Below, piece by piece: positions 45,051 through 53,752 of a stretch of DNA of 64,000 bases; position 1 is the first letter of the stretch; the number at the start of each line of letters is the position of its first letter. Source of the DNA: Bradyrhizobium diazoefficiens (GTDB lineage Bacteria > Pseudomonadota > Alphaproteobacteria > Rhizobiales > Xanthobacteraceae); the NCBI RefSeq assembly GCF_016599855.1, contig NZ_CP067041.1, positions 1,798,001-1,862,000 on the forward strand, written 5' to 3'. The notes beneath the pieces are model-generated. The model saw nothing but the letters and a program-made list of their open reading frames with translations. It was not told the origin of the DNA and searched no databases. The translations under genes and the position numbers were made by a program.

Positions 45051-46628
45051 ATGAAAGACCTGATGATGACGGCGCAATCCAAAGGAGCGATGCGGCGTTC
45101 GGTGCTTCCCGGAATTGTGATGTTCGCCGCGGCGCTTGCGCTGACCACGCTCACCCCGAGCGCCATGGCGGCCAAGCAGCCGCGCCAGACCGCCGAGGCG
45201 GTGGCGCAGCGCGAAGCGGGCGAGCCGATCATGGCGATCGTGTCGCTCAAGAGCCAGCGGGTCACGTTCTACGATTCGGAGGGCTGGATCCTACGCGCGC
45301 CGGTCTCGACCGGCACGACTGGACGCGAGACGCCGGCCGGCGTGTTCGCTGTTGTCGAGAAGGACAAGGACCACCACTCGACCATGTATGACGATGCTTG
45401 GATGCCGAACATGCAGCGCATCACCTGGAACGGCATCGCGCTGCATGGCGGGCCGCTGCCCGGCTACGCGGCCTCGCACGGCTGCGTGCGCATGCCCTTC
45501 AATTTCGCCGAAGACCTGTTCGACAAGACCAATATCGGCATGCGGGTGATCATCTCGCCGAACGACGCCGCCCCGGTCGATTTCTCGCATCCCTCGCTGT
45601 TCGTGCCGAGCAGGCAGGCTCTTGCGGCTGCTCCGGCGCGTGCCGATAAGCTCTCCGCCGAGGCGGACGAGGCCATTCAGGCCGCCGATGAAGCCAAAAA
45701 GGCCGCGACCGCCGCAGCAAAAGATGCGCAATCAATCCCGGCCTTGCTGCGCAAGCTCGAGCAGCAGAAGGCCCGCGTCGACGCCGAGAACGCCTATGCC
45801 GACAAGCTGGTCGCCAATGCCAAGACCGACCAGGCCAAGGCAAAGGCCGACGCATTGAAGCAGAAGGCCGCGACCAAGGCTGCGGACGCGGCGACTCAGT
45901 TGGACGCCGCCAAGGCTGCGGCACAGCCGAAGCGCGATGCGGTTGCCGCCACCAAGGAGGCCGCCAAGGCCGCAGCGGCCAAGAAGGCCGAGGCCGTGAA
46001 GGCCGCGACCGAGGCCAAGCTCGCGCTCGAGCCGGTCTCGGTCTACATCAGCCGCGCAACGCAAAAGCTTTACGTGCGGCGCAACACCCATAAGCCGGCG
46101 CCGGATGGCGGCGGCGAGGTGTTCGACACCAGTATCGAGGTTCCCGTCACCATCCGCAATCCCGACCAGCCGCTCGGCACTCACATCTTCACGGCAATGG
46201 CGACGAACGACACGGGTCTGCGCTGGAGCGTGGTCACCATCGACGAGGGCGACAGCGCCAAGGACGCGCTCGACCGCATCACCATCCCGCAAGAAGTGTG
46301 GGATCGCATCGGGCCGACCGCATTGCCGCGCTCATCGATCATCATCTCGGACGAGCCGCTGAGCGCTGAAACCAACTACCGCACCGAGTTCGTTGCGGTC
46401 CTGAGCAACCATCCGCAAGGCGGTTTCATCACCCGCAAACCGAGCGCACCGCCGATGGAGGTTGCCACCGACGATGGCTGGGGCAATGGCGGCAACGGTT
46501 TTGGCGGCAATGGCTTCTTCTTCTTCGGCCAGCGCGATCCGAACCCGCAGCCGGTCAATCCGCGCCGTCGCAGCGGCCAATACCAGTACTATCAATCGGT
46601 GCAACCGATGCAGCGGAGCTTCTGGTAG
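45051..46628 (+). CDS. L,D-transpeptidase with a second, Cys-less YkuD-like domain
   Basis: A 525-residue exported protein. Signal sequence up to about residue 40 (SAMA-A cleavage). Residues 60-170 form a YkuD domain with His132, His143 and Cys145 in the motif HGGPLPGYAASHGCVRM, which makes 3-3 cross-links in peptidoglycan or attaches proteins to it. Residues 190-325 are an Ala/Lys/Asp-rich coiled coil. Residues 328-450 repeat YkuD-like features (VYISRATQKLYVR, LGTHIFTAMA) without the HxxxxGC active site. A Gly/Asn/Phe-rich tail ends the chain. The coiled coil could span the periplasm or bind the cell wall. Confidence 0.88.
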   Translation: MKDLMMTAQSKGAMRRSVLPGIVMFAAALALTTLTPSAMAAKQPRQTAEAVAQREAGEPIMAIVSLKSQRVTFYDSEGWILRAPVSTGTTGRETPAGVFAVVEKDKDHHSTMYDDAWMPNMQRITWNGIALHGGPLPGYAASHGCVRMPFNFAEDLFDKTNIGMRVIISPNDAAPVDFSHPSLFVPSRQALAAAPARADKLSAEADEAIQAADEAKKAATAAAKDAQSIPALLRKLEQQKARVDAENAYADKLVANAKTDQAKAKADALKQKAATKAADAATQLDAAKAAAQPKRDAVAATKEAAKAAAAKKAEAVKAATEAKLALEPVSVYISRATQKLYVRRNTHKPAPDGGGEVFDTSIEVPVTIRNPDQPLGTHIFTAMATNDTGLRWSVVTIDEGDSAKDALDRITIPQEVWDRIGPTALPRSSIIISDEPLSAETNYRTEFVAVLSNHPQGGFITRKPSAPPMEVATDDGWGNGGNGFGGNGFFFFGQRDPNPQPVNPRRRSGQYQYYQSVQPMQRSFW

Positions 46629-46657
46629 GCGCGTGGCGGAGGCCGCAAGTCCCGATA

Positions 46658-47470
46658 CTATGGGCGGGCCGTGATCACCAAGGCCTGAATCTTGGCTTCG
46701 ACCGGTCCGGAGCCGTGGCATTTCCGGATCGCCTCGGCGACGGCATCGGTCGCGGCATGAAGCTTGCTCGCATCCCTGGCTTCGATTTCGCCGCGCAGCG
46801 GCGTTCCCTGGCAATAGGCGATCGCGACGTAGTCCGCCGTCGGCGCGCGGCTCGTCGCCGTCAGCGTCTCGATCGATATGTCGGTGAAGCCCGCGCTTTC
46901 GAGATCGGCCTTGATGATCGCCTTGTCGTGATAACCATGCGGCGTCCGCGTCATGAAGAGCGGCGGATTGTCGGGAAACATCTTGCCGAGCGTGATCGTC
47001 GCCTCATCCGCGAACACATTGTCCTCGATGCGGTCCCAGACGCTGAAAAGGTATGTGCCATTCGGCTTCAACACCCGCTTCGCCTCGGCGTAACCTTTGC
47101 TGCGATCCGGAAAGAACATGGCGCCGAACTGGCAGCAGACGACGTCGAACGCAGCATCGTCGAAGGGCAGCGCCAACGCATCGGCCTGGCGCCAGGTCAT
47201 GCGGGGATCGTCACCCTGACGCTGCTTCGCGACCGCGAGCATCGGCTCGTTGAGGTCGGTCGCGAGATAGCGGACGCCGGGAGGCAGCGCGGCCGCCACG
47301 GCCCGCGTGACCGCGCCGGTGCCCGCCGCAATCTCGAGCAAGACCGAGGGAGACAGCGCAGCGATGCGCCTGGCAAGGTCGTCGGCATAGACGGAGAAGA
47401 TCAGCGGGACGAGATAATCGTCGTAGAGTTTGGGGACCGAGCCGGCGAAAACTTTGTCAGTGTCGGACAT
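46658..47470 (-). CDS. Class I SAM-dependent methyltransferase (UbiE-like)
   Basis: A 270-residue methyltransferase with SAM motif I as VLLEIAAGTGAVTRAVA near residue 43, motif II YLATDLNEPMLAVAK near 70, and DALALPFDDAAFDVVCCQFGAMFF near 95. Closest in style to UbiE-type enzymes acting on small molecules. It stands alone, convergent with the L,D-transpeptidase and divergent from the AroE-like gene. Substrate unknown. Confidence 0.88.
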   Translation of the reverse strand: MSDTDKVFAGSVPKLYDDYLVPLIFSVYADDLARRIAALSPSVLLEIAAGTGAVTRAVAAALPPGVRYLATDLNEPMLAVAKQRQGDDPRMTWRQADALALPFDDAAFDVVCCQFGAMFFPDRSKGYAEAKRVLKPNGTYLFSVWDRIEDNVFADEATITLGKMFPDNPPLFMTRTPHGYHDKAIIKADLESAGFTDISIETLTATSRAPTADYVAIAYCQGTPLRGEIEARDASKLHAATDAVAEAIRKCHGSGPVEAKIQALVITARP

Positions 47471-47735
47471 GCTGGCCTCGCTGAAGGTTCAGACGCGAAT
47501 TCAGGCTACCACAGATCGTTGCCTATCGTGCCAGCAGCGATGTGATGTCGGCCGGCGGGCCATCTTTCGAGGCGCGCAAGAGCGCGACCCTCAGGATGAC
47601 CGCCGCGCTTGTGGATGCGCGCACCCCGAGATTCACGTTGCGCGGGCTAGCCATTCCCTCTAATTGTCTTGGACAAATGACCAAATAGCATGGTCGCGTG
47701 CCGAAGGGCGCGCGTCAGGGAATGGGAAGCGCGGC

Positions 47736-48575
47736 ATGTCGCAGGATGGTTTTGGGCTGGCGGGGGTCATCGGCTTGCCGGTGGCGCATTCGCGCTCGCC
47801 GGTCATTCACAATTACTGGCTGAAGGCGCACGGCATCCGCGGCGCCTATGTGCCGCTCGCGGTGACGCCGGAGCGGCTCGATGATGCGCTTCGCGGTCTC
47901 GTCGCGCTCGGGTTCCGCGGTTGCAACGTCACCATGCCGCACAAGCAGACGGCGATGGCGCGGCTCGCCCGCGTCAACGACACCGCCAAGCGCATCGGCG
48001 CCGTCAATACCATCGTCGTCGAGGCGGACGGCACGCTGTCCGGCTTCAACAATGACGGCAACGGCTTTGTGCAAAGCCTGCGCGATGCCAAGGCCGATTG
48101 GCGCGGCGACGCCGGGCCGATCCTGCTGCTGGGCGCGGGCGGAGCTTCGCGCGCGGTGGTCGTGGCGCTGCTTGAGAACGGCGCGCGCGATATCCGCATC
48201 GCCAATCGCACGGCGGAGAAAGCGCAGGCGATCGCGCAGGAATTCCGCTCCGCTGTCAGCACCGTCGCGTGGGGCGATCGCGCCACAGCGCTCGGCGATG
48301 TCGCGCTGCTCGTCAACTGCACCGATCGCGGCATGGTCGGCAAGGACGCGCTCGACATCGATCTGTCGCGGCTCAAGCCCGCAACGCTCACCGCGGATTT
48401 GATCTACACCCCGCTCGAGACGCCGTTCCTGGCTGAGGCCCGCGCGCGCGGCTGCGTTACGGTGAATGGGCTTGGGCTGTTGCTCAACCAGGCGCGGCTC
48501 GCCTTCAAAGCCTGGTTCGGCGTGATGCCGGATGTGACGCCCGAGTTGATCAAAGCCATCGAGGCGACGTTCTGA
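47736..48575 (+). CDS. Shikimate dehydrogenase family protein (AroE/YdiB-like)
   Basis: A 279-residue NAD(P)-dependent dehydrogenase. Substrate-binding motifs: IGLPVAHSRSPVIHN at the N terminus with SxS, NVTMPHK near 66 with the catalytic Lys, and NNDGNGF near 105. The nucleotide loop is LLGAGGASRAVV near 130; the C-terminal NGLGLLLNQA is also standard. An amidohydrolase follows after 22 bp, then a solute-binding gene, so this copy may serve a catabolic route (quinate/shikimate or related acids) rather than aromatic biosynthesis. An ATG at 47664 exists upstream but the added residues are not AroE-like. Confidence 0.92.
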   Translation: MSQDGFGLAGVIGLPVAHSRSPVIHNYWLKAHGIRGAYVPLAVTPERLDDALRGLVALGFRGCNVTMPHKQTAMARLARVNDTAKRIGAVNTIVVEADGTLSGFNNDGNGFVQSLRDAKADWRGDAGPILLLGAGGASRAVVVALLENGARDIRIANRTAEKAQAIAQEFRSAVSTVAWGDRATALGDVALLVNCTDRGMVGKDALDIDLSRLKPATLTADLIYTPLETPFLAEARARGCVTVNGLGLLLNQARLAFKAWFGVMPDVTPELIKAIEATF

Positions 48576-48597
48576 ATCGCGCGGGGAGCCTTGCGCC

Positions 48598-49431
48598 ATG
48601 ACCTTGCCGGCAGGCCCCAAGATCGACTGCCACATCCATGCGATCGATCCCGTCCGTTTTTCCTACGGCGCCGATACGCCGTATCGGCCGAGTGGGCAGG
48701 AGATCGCGCCGGCCGCGCAACTCATCCGCGTGCTCGATGTGTTCGATATCAGCCACGCGCTCGTGGTCGCCACCAACACCGGCTACGGCAATGACAGCCG
48801 CATCCTGCTCGACACCTTGAGGCAGGGCGGCGGCCGCTTCAAGGGCGTCGCCGTCGTCGAGAATGACGTCGATATCGGGGAGCTCGATCGATTGAAGGCT
48901 GCCGGCGTGATCGGCATCGCCTTCAACGTACCGTTCCACGGCGCCGGCTATTATCTCAAGGCAGCGTCGCTGCTGGAAAAGCTGACAAGTCTCGGCATGT
49001 TCCTTCAGATTCAGGTCGAGCAGGATCAACTGCTCGACCTGCTGCCGCTGATCGACAAATCGCCCGTGCGCCTTGTGTTCGATCATTGCGGGCGGCCGTC
49101 GATCTCGCAGGGACTGAAGGGCAAGGCCTTCCAGGCGCTGCTGGCCATTGGCCGCGAGCGCGACGCGCATATCAAACTCTCCGGCTACTATAAGTTTTCG
49201 CAGCAGCCGCATCCTTATGAAGACACCTGGCCGTTCATCGCCGCGCTGGTCGAGGTCTTCACGCTCGACCGCTGCGTCTGGGGATCGGACTATCCGTTCC
49301 TGCGCGCCGCCGAGCGGCTGGACTACGGGCCGCTGCTGACGGTTCTGACAAAGCTGTTTCCGGATCCGGGCGATCAGCATCGCCTGCTGTGGCGAACGCC
49401 GGCGCGGCTGCTCGGCTTCGATGGATCATAA
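48598..49431 (+). CDS. Amidohydrolase family 2 (metal-dependent TIM barrel hydrolase)
   Basis: A 277-residue protein. The metal-binding HxH is in PKIDCHIHAIDP at the N terminus; the later strands give VFDHCGRP near 163 and CVWGSDYPF near 226 with the metal Asp. Relatives include lactonases and decarboxylases such as 2-pyrone-4,6-dicarboxylate lactonase. It lies between an AroE-like gene and an ABC solute-binding gene, probably one catabolic unit. The substrate is not known. Confidence 0.9.
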   Translation: MTLPAGPKIDCHIHAIDPVRFSYGADTPYRPSGQEIAPAAQLIRVLDVFDISHALVVATNTGYGNDSRILLDTLRQGGGRFKGVAVVENDVDIGELDRLKAAGVIGIAFNVPFHGAGYYLKAASLLEKLTSLGMFLQIQVEQDQLLDLLPLIDKSPVRLVFDHCGRPSISQGLKGKAFQALLAIGRERDAHIKLSGYYKFSQQPHPYEDTWPFIAALVEVFTLDRCVWGSDYPFLRAAERLDYGPLLTVLTKLFPDPGDQHRLLWRTPARLLGFDGS

Positions 49432-49446
49432 AAAACAAGGGAGGAC

Positions 49447-50604
49447 ATGATGAGGCATCTTGCAGGAATGCTCGCCATTGGGTTGGTCGCATCGCTCGCC
49501 ACAGGCGCGGTTCGCGCGCAAAGCACGGTCTACATCCCCGACGTCGTCGAGCTCTCCGGGCCCGGCGCCGTCTCCGGCACCAACTGGCGCGACGGTGTCG
49601 CGCTCGCGGTCGACGAGATCAATGCCGCCGGCGGCATCTTGGGCCGCAAGATTCAGACCGAGCATCTGGACACCCAGAGCAATCCCGGCATCTCGCGCGC
49701 GCAGGTGCAGAAGGTTCTGGACAAGGACCCTTATGTGGTGCTCGGGCCGATCTATTCCGGCTCGGTCAAGGTCAACATGGCGCTGACCCAGCAAGCCGAG
49801 ATTCCGCAAATCGTCGGTGCCGAAGCCGCGGACATCACGACGCAAGGCAATCCCTGGGTGTTCCGCACCGCCTTCGGCCAGCAATTCTCCATGCCGAAGA
49901 TCGCCAACTATCTGCACGACAAGCTCAAGGTGAAGTCGGTTGCAGTCCTCTGGGTCAACAATGATTTCGGCAAGGGCGGCCACGACAATTTCGTCAAGGA
50001 GATGAAGACGCGCAATATCGAAGTCGCTGCCGACATCTCCACCGAGCAGGGCCAGGTCGATTTCGGCTCCGACGTCATCAAGCTCAAGGGCGCCAAGGCC
50101 GATGCGGTCTTCGTCTACACCAACGAAGAGGAGAGCGCCCGCTTCCTGATCGAAGCCAAGCGGCAGGGCCTGTCGACGCCACTATTCGGCGAGACCACGC
50201 TGCTCAGCCAGAAGGTGGTCGAGCTCGCCGGCCCCGCCGCCAACGGCGTGCGCGGCCATGTCGGCCTTTCCGCCGACGCGCCGGTGCCGGCGATCCAGGA
50301 GTTCGCCAAGAAGTTTTCCGCGCGCTTCAAATATCTGCCCGACCACAACGGCATCAAGGGTTAGACGGCCGTTTACCTCGTCAAATACGTCACCGAGAAG
50401 ATCGGCAAGTTCGACAGCAAGGGTTTTGGCGCGGCGATGAAGGGCCTCACGCTGACGCCCGACAAGGCGCCGGGCATGCTGATGGAGGCAAGCTGGGACC
50501 AGAACGGCGATATCGACCGCGCCAGCTTTCTCGCCGAGATCGTCGATGGCAAGCAGAAGATCGTCGAGACGCTGCCGAAGCTGAACCGCGGCAAGAGCGA
50601 GTAA
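49447..50604 (+). pseudogene. Branched-chain-type ABC solute-binding protein, broken by in-frame amber codon
   Basis: The frame would code 385 residues of a Peripla_BP_6 binding protein: signal peptide (LAGMLAIGLVASLATGAVRA), then VELSGPGAVSGTNWRDGVALAVDEINAAGG-type sequence. After 305 codons, at 50362-50364, a TAG interrupts the conserved run HNGIKG-x-TAVYLVKY, where relatives have Tyr. The same frame then continues cleanly for 80 more codons (EKIGKFDSKGFGAAM to LNRGKSE) to TAA at 50602. A single base change (TAC or TAT to TAG) explains it. The truncated 305-residue product lacks part of the C-terminal lobe. No permease or ATPase genes accompany it. Confidence 0.88.
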
Positions 50605-50729
50605 GGAGACGGTATCGCCCCATTGTCGTCGTGGCGGCTGCGCACAATCCGTGCAACTGGCTAGGTTGACGCGGCCGCGCCGGAACACGATATCTGCACC
50701 GATGCAGACCGCCGCCGAAGGGGCAGGAT

Positions 50730-51914
50730 ATGAACGCACCAGGTAATAATGCCCCCACGCTGTCCGACGGCATCGTCGACTGGCTGACCAACGGCACGCG
50801 CGACCAGCGCTTCATCGACAACATCTTTGCCGAGATGTGCATCCGCCTCCGCGAGGCCGGCATTCCCCTCAAGCGGTCGACGCTTCACGTCCTGATCCAC
50901 CATCCGCAATGGCTCGGCGCCCGCTTCATGTGGTCCGACGGCATGCGGGAGGCGGAGATCGCGCGGGTGGATTACGACGTGCGCGAGCGCTCCGAATATA
51001 TCGGCAGCCCCGCCAACGAATTGCAGGACGGCGCAACCGAGGTGCGCGAGAATCTGGAGCGGGATCCTGCGCTCGGCCGCAAGCACGCGCTCTATGACGA
51101 GATGCGGGCCATGGGCCTGACCGACTATGTGGCCTGGCCGCTCTACCACACCCTCGGCAAGCGCCATCTCATCACCTTCGCGACCGACCGCCGCGGCGGG
51201 TTCGACGACGCCCATCTCGCCGTGTTGAAGAAAGTGTTGCCGGTGCTGGCCCTGGTCAGCGAAATCCGCGTCAAGAACCGCCTGGCGCGCACGCTGCTGG
51301 AGACCTATGTCGGCACCCATGCCGGCGAGCTGATCCTGGCGGGCGCGACACGACGCGGCACCGGGACGACGGTGCGCGCCGCGATCATGATCTGCGACTT
51401 GCGCGATTTCACGAAGATCTCCGACAACTGGCCCCGCGACGACGTCATCGATCTGCTCAACGATTATTTCGACGCGATGTCGGAGCCGATCGCGCGGCAT
51501 GGCGGCGAGATCCTGAAATTCATCGGCGACGGCCTGCTCGCCATCTTCCCGCTGAGCCAGCCCAAGGCTTGCGTAAACCTGCTGCATGCCGTCACCGAGG
51601 CCCGCCAGGCCATGGTCGCACTGAACGAGAGAAACAGCGCGACCGGCCGCGCGCCGCTGAACTACGGCATCGGTGTCCACGTCGGTGATGTCATGTACGG
51701 CAATATCGGGTCGAAGGCCCGGCTCGACTTCACCGTGATCGGCCCCGCCGTCAACATGGCCTCGCGGCTCGAGACCCTCACCAAGCAGATCGGCAAGCCG
51801 GTGCTGCTGTCGCGCGACTTTGCGGAACTGGTAGCGCCGGAGTTCGAGCTGGAGCGGGTCGGCCAGCATATGGTGCGCGGCTTCAGCGATCCGATCGAGC
51901 TGTTTGCGTTTTAG
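50730..51914 (+). CDS. Class III adenylate/guanylate cyclase with N-terminal sensor region
   Basis: A 394-residue protein. The C-terminal cyclase domain (about 205-390) has all key positions: metal Asp in ICDLRDFTKIS and LKFIGDGLLAIF with the base-binding Lys, Asp in LDFTVIGPAVNMASRLETL with the transition-state Asn and Arg. The N-terminal 200 residues (FMWSDGMREAEIARVDYDV region) form a domain seen in other rhizobial cyclases but without clear family name to me. Soluble. Followed by a second cyclase gene 110 bp on. Confidence 0.92.
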   Translation: MNAPGNNAPTLSDGIVDWLTNGTRDQRFIDNIFAEMCIRLREAGIPLKRSTLHVLIHHPQWLGARFMWSDGMREAEIARVDYDVRERSEYIGSPANELQDGATEVRENLERDPALGRKHALYDEMRAMGLTDYVAWPLYHTLGKRHLITFATDRRGGFDDAHLAVLKKVLPVLALVSEIRVKNRLARTLLETYVGTHAGELILAGATRRGTGTTVRAAIMICDLRDFTKISDNWPRDDVIDLLNDYFDAMSEPIARHGGEILKFIGDGLLAIFPLSQPKACVNLLHAVTEARQAMVALNERNSATGRAPLNYGIGVHVGDVMYGNIGSKARLDFTVIGPAVNMASRLETLTKQIGKPVLLSRDFAELVAPEFELERVGQHMVRGFSDPIELFAF

Positions 51915-52024
51915 CCGGGCGCGGGGACGTAACCGCCGCGCTTGATCGCGCGCTGTTGCCAACATGCGAGCGTCCAACTACGCTTCAGGTCCACCAAAAT
52001 GGTCCAGCGACCGGCCGCAAACTC

Positions 52025-52822
52025 ATGCCAAAATTCCTTCGCATCGGCCTGCATCAGTCGAACGTATCAGGATACACATCGAAGGCGTGGTGCGTGCGGC
52101 GGGTCGGCTCGGCGGTGTTCCTGAAATGGGGCGCCGTGGAAGTGCAGGGCGCCGGCAAGGGACGCAAGGTTTATTGGGCGCGTCTGCCGCAGGAGAAGAC
52201 GATCCGCTGCGGCACCGCGCAGCGCGCCCAGGACTACACCAAATCCGCGATCGCGCGGCGGCGCAGCCATGACTATGAGCCGCTCACCGGCGCCATCGCG
52301 ACCCCGCGCAAATCCGTCAATGGCAGCGCCGACCTCAAGCAGGCGCTCGCCACGATCCTGATCGTCGACATCGTCGGCTCCACGGCAAAAGCCGCCAAGC
52401 TCGGCGATGTGCGCTGGACCAAGGTGATGGGCCTCTATTACGCGGCGGTCCGTAAAGAGCTGAAATCTTCGCGCGGCAAGGAAGTCGTGACGACGGGCGA
52501 TGGCGTGCTCGCGACCTTCAAGGCGCCGGCCGCCGGCATCAATTGCGCGACCGCGATCCGAGAGGCCGTGCGCACGCTCGGCCTCGATGTCAGGGTTGGC
52601 CTGCACGCCGGCGAGTACACGGTCAGCGGCGGCGAGATGGTCGGTCTCGCCTTCCACATCGGCACGCGCGTCGCCGCCAAAGCGCGCGCCGGCGAAGTCC
52701 TGGTCTCGAGCGCGGTCAAGGATCTGCTCGCGGCGCAATCGCAGATCCGCCTCAGAGATCACGGCAGCCACCAGCTCAAGGGCGTGCCGGCGCGGTGGCG
52801 GCTGTATCGGGTGGAGGGATGA
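52025..52822 (+). CDS. Class III cyclase with small N-terminal WGR-like domain
   Basis: A 265-residue protein. Residues about 1-85 (SGYTSKAWCVRRVGSAVFLKWGAVEVQ) resemble a WGR domain with the core KWG. Residues about 100-260 form a cyclase domain: metal Asp in LIVDIVGSTAKAA and TTGDGVLATF; the site normally NxxxR is HIGTRVAAKA, as in a known subgroup of these cyclases. The tail DHGSHQLKGVPARWRLYRV is typical of the subgroup. The ATG at 52025 is preferred to an upstream start whose residues look random. Confidence 0.8.
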   Translation: MPKFLRIGLHQSNVSGYTSKAWCVRRVGSAVFLKWGAVEVQGAGKGRKVYWARLPQEKTIRCGTAQRAQDYTKSAIARRRSHDYEPLTGAIATPRKSVNGSADLKQALATILIVDIVGSTAKAAKLGDVRWTKVMGLYYAAVRKELKSSRGKEVVTTGDGVLATFKAPAAGINCATAIREAVRTLGLDVRVGLHAGEYTVSGGEMVGLAFHIGTRVAAKARAGEVLVSSAVKDLLAAQSQIRLRDHGSHQLKGVPARWRLYRVEG

Positions 52823-52966
52823 GGGGAGCTGAAAGCGTCGACCCTTTTTCCTCAGTTGATCGCCGATGCCGACGATGGATCTGCCGCTCCTAAGCCGAGG
52901 GAGCCTTGGAGCGGGAGGGAGCTCACAAGAAAAGAGCCGTCGATTGGCGGCCCTTGGGTGTTTGCT

Positions 52967-53221
52967 TTACCAGGTGACCCATTTGTCGTCGCGCCAGTAT
53001 CCGCGACCTTCGTGCTCGCGGAAACTGAATTTTTCCGTCGGCCCCCATTTCCAGCTGTCCTCGTGCACGACGACCTTCGCCTCCGGGGGATAGCTGTACG
53101 TTTCGTGGGTGTGCCAGCACACATTGCCGGTACATGCGATGGCGGCCGACGCACTCACCGTGCCTGCTGTCAGAAATCCCAGCCCAGCGGCAGCGGCTGC
53201 AACCTTGCTAGCGAACTTCAT
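52967..53221 (-). CDS. Small periplasmic protein of unknown function (84 aa)
   Basis: An 84-residue exported protein: signal peptide of about 27 residues (VAAAAAGLGFLTAGTVSASA) and a mature part rich in His, Trp and charged residues with a likely disulfide (CTGNVCWHTHETYSYPPEA), ending YWRDDKWVTW. I know the type from Bradyrhizobium-like genomes without a function. It stands alone on the minus strand. Confidence 0.72.
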   Translation of the reverse strand: MKFASKVAAAAAGLGFLTAGTVSASAAIACTGNVCWHTHETYSYPPEAKVVVHEDSWKWGPTEKFSFREHEGRGYWRDDKWVTW

Positions 53222-53425
53222 GGCTTCTCTCTCCTAGGGATATATTCCCGCTCGCCAACGGCAAGGACAGGCATGAGTTCCTATTTCGGGAAAAACAAGC
53301 AAGCTGCTCTGCCGCATCGCGTCTGCCAAGCCGCTCCGCCGTCATTCCGGCCGAGGCGCGTCATCTATATCCTCGCGGGAACCCGACACTCTCGATCGCG
53401 TTTTTCCGGAAACTGGAGAGGGAAG

Positions 53426-53563
53426 ATGCGCAAGGTTCTGGCGGAATTAGATGACGAAGAGCGCTATCAATTGCTCTATGTGGCGGATCTCGGTGCGGCG
53501 CTGTGCTTGTCGGGACTGGCCGTCAGCATTCTTCACGCCGTGTGCAGTCTGCTTTGTTCGTAG
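53426..53563 (+). CDS. Short membrane-anchored protein (45 aa), hypothetical
   Basis: A 45-residue frame beginning MRKVLAELDDEERYQLLYVA, followed by a hydrophobic helix (GAALCLSGLAVSILHAVCSLL). GAGAGGGA lies four bases before the ATG at 53426. The acidic-then-hydrophobic build resembles a tail-anchored small protein. Function unknown; a chance frame is possible. Confidence 0.45.
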   Translation: MRKVLAELDDEERYQLLYVADLGAALCLSGLAVSILHAVCSLLCS

Positions 53564-53752
53564 CGGGCCCAGGTCGCCACCGCCGCGAATACAACATCGC
53601 ACTAGCTTGGCGAGGACGGGCGACGACGAACCGTCTTCCAGACATGCCGTTGCCGGGCCGCTCGGTCGCAGGGAAACTGGTGCGCTTGCCTAAAGTGAGA
53701 GACGGATGCGAAACTGCAGCAGCGTTCCAAACTCTGCGAATCAGCCTCGTGC

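Noticed and set aside
44804..45265. A 153-codon minus-strand frame before the L,D-transpeptidase gene
   Set aside because: Its N-terminal part is antisense to the transpeptidase signal region and no ribosome site or domain supports it.
50362..50364. Programmed amber recoding (for example pyrrolysine)
   Set aside because: No suppressor tRNA or recoding genes are visible, the family is an ordinary binding protein, and a Tyr to stop point mutation explains it.
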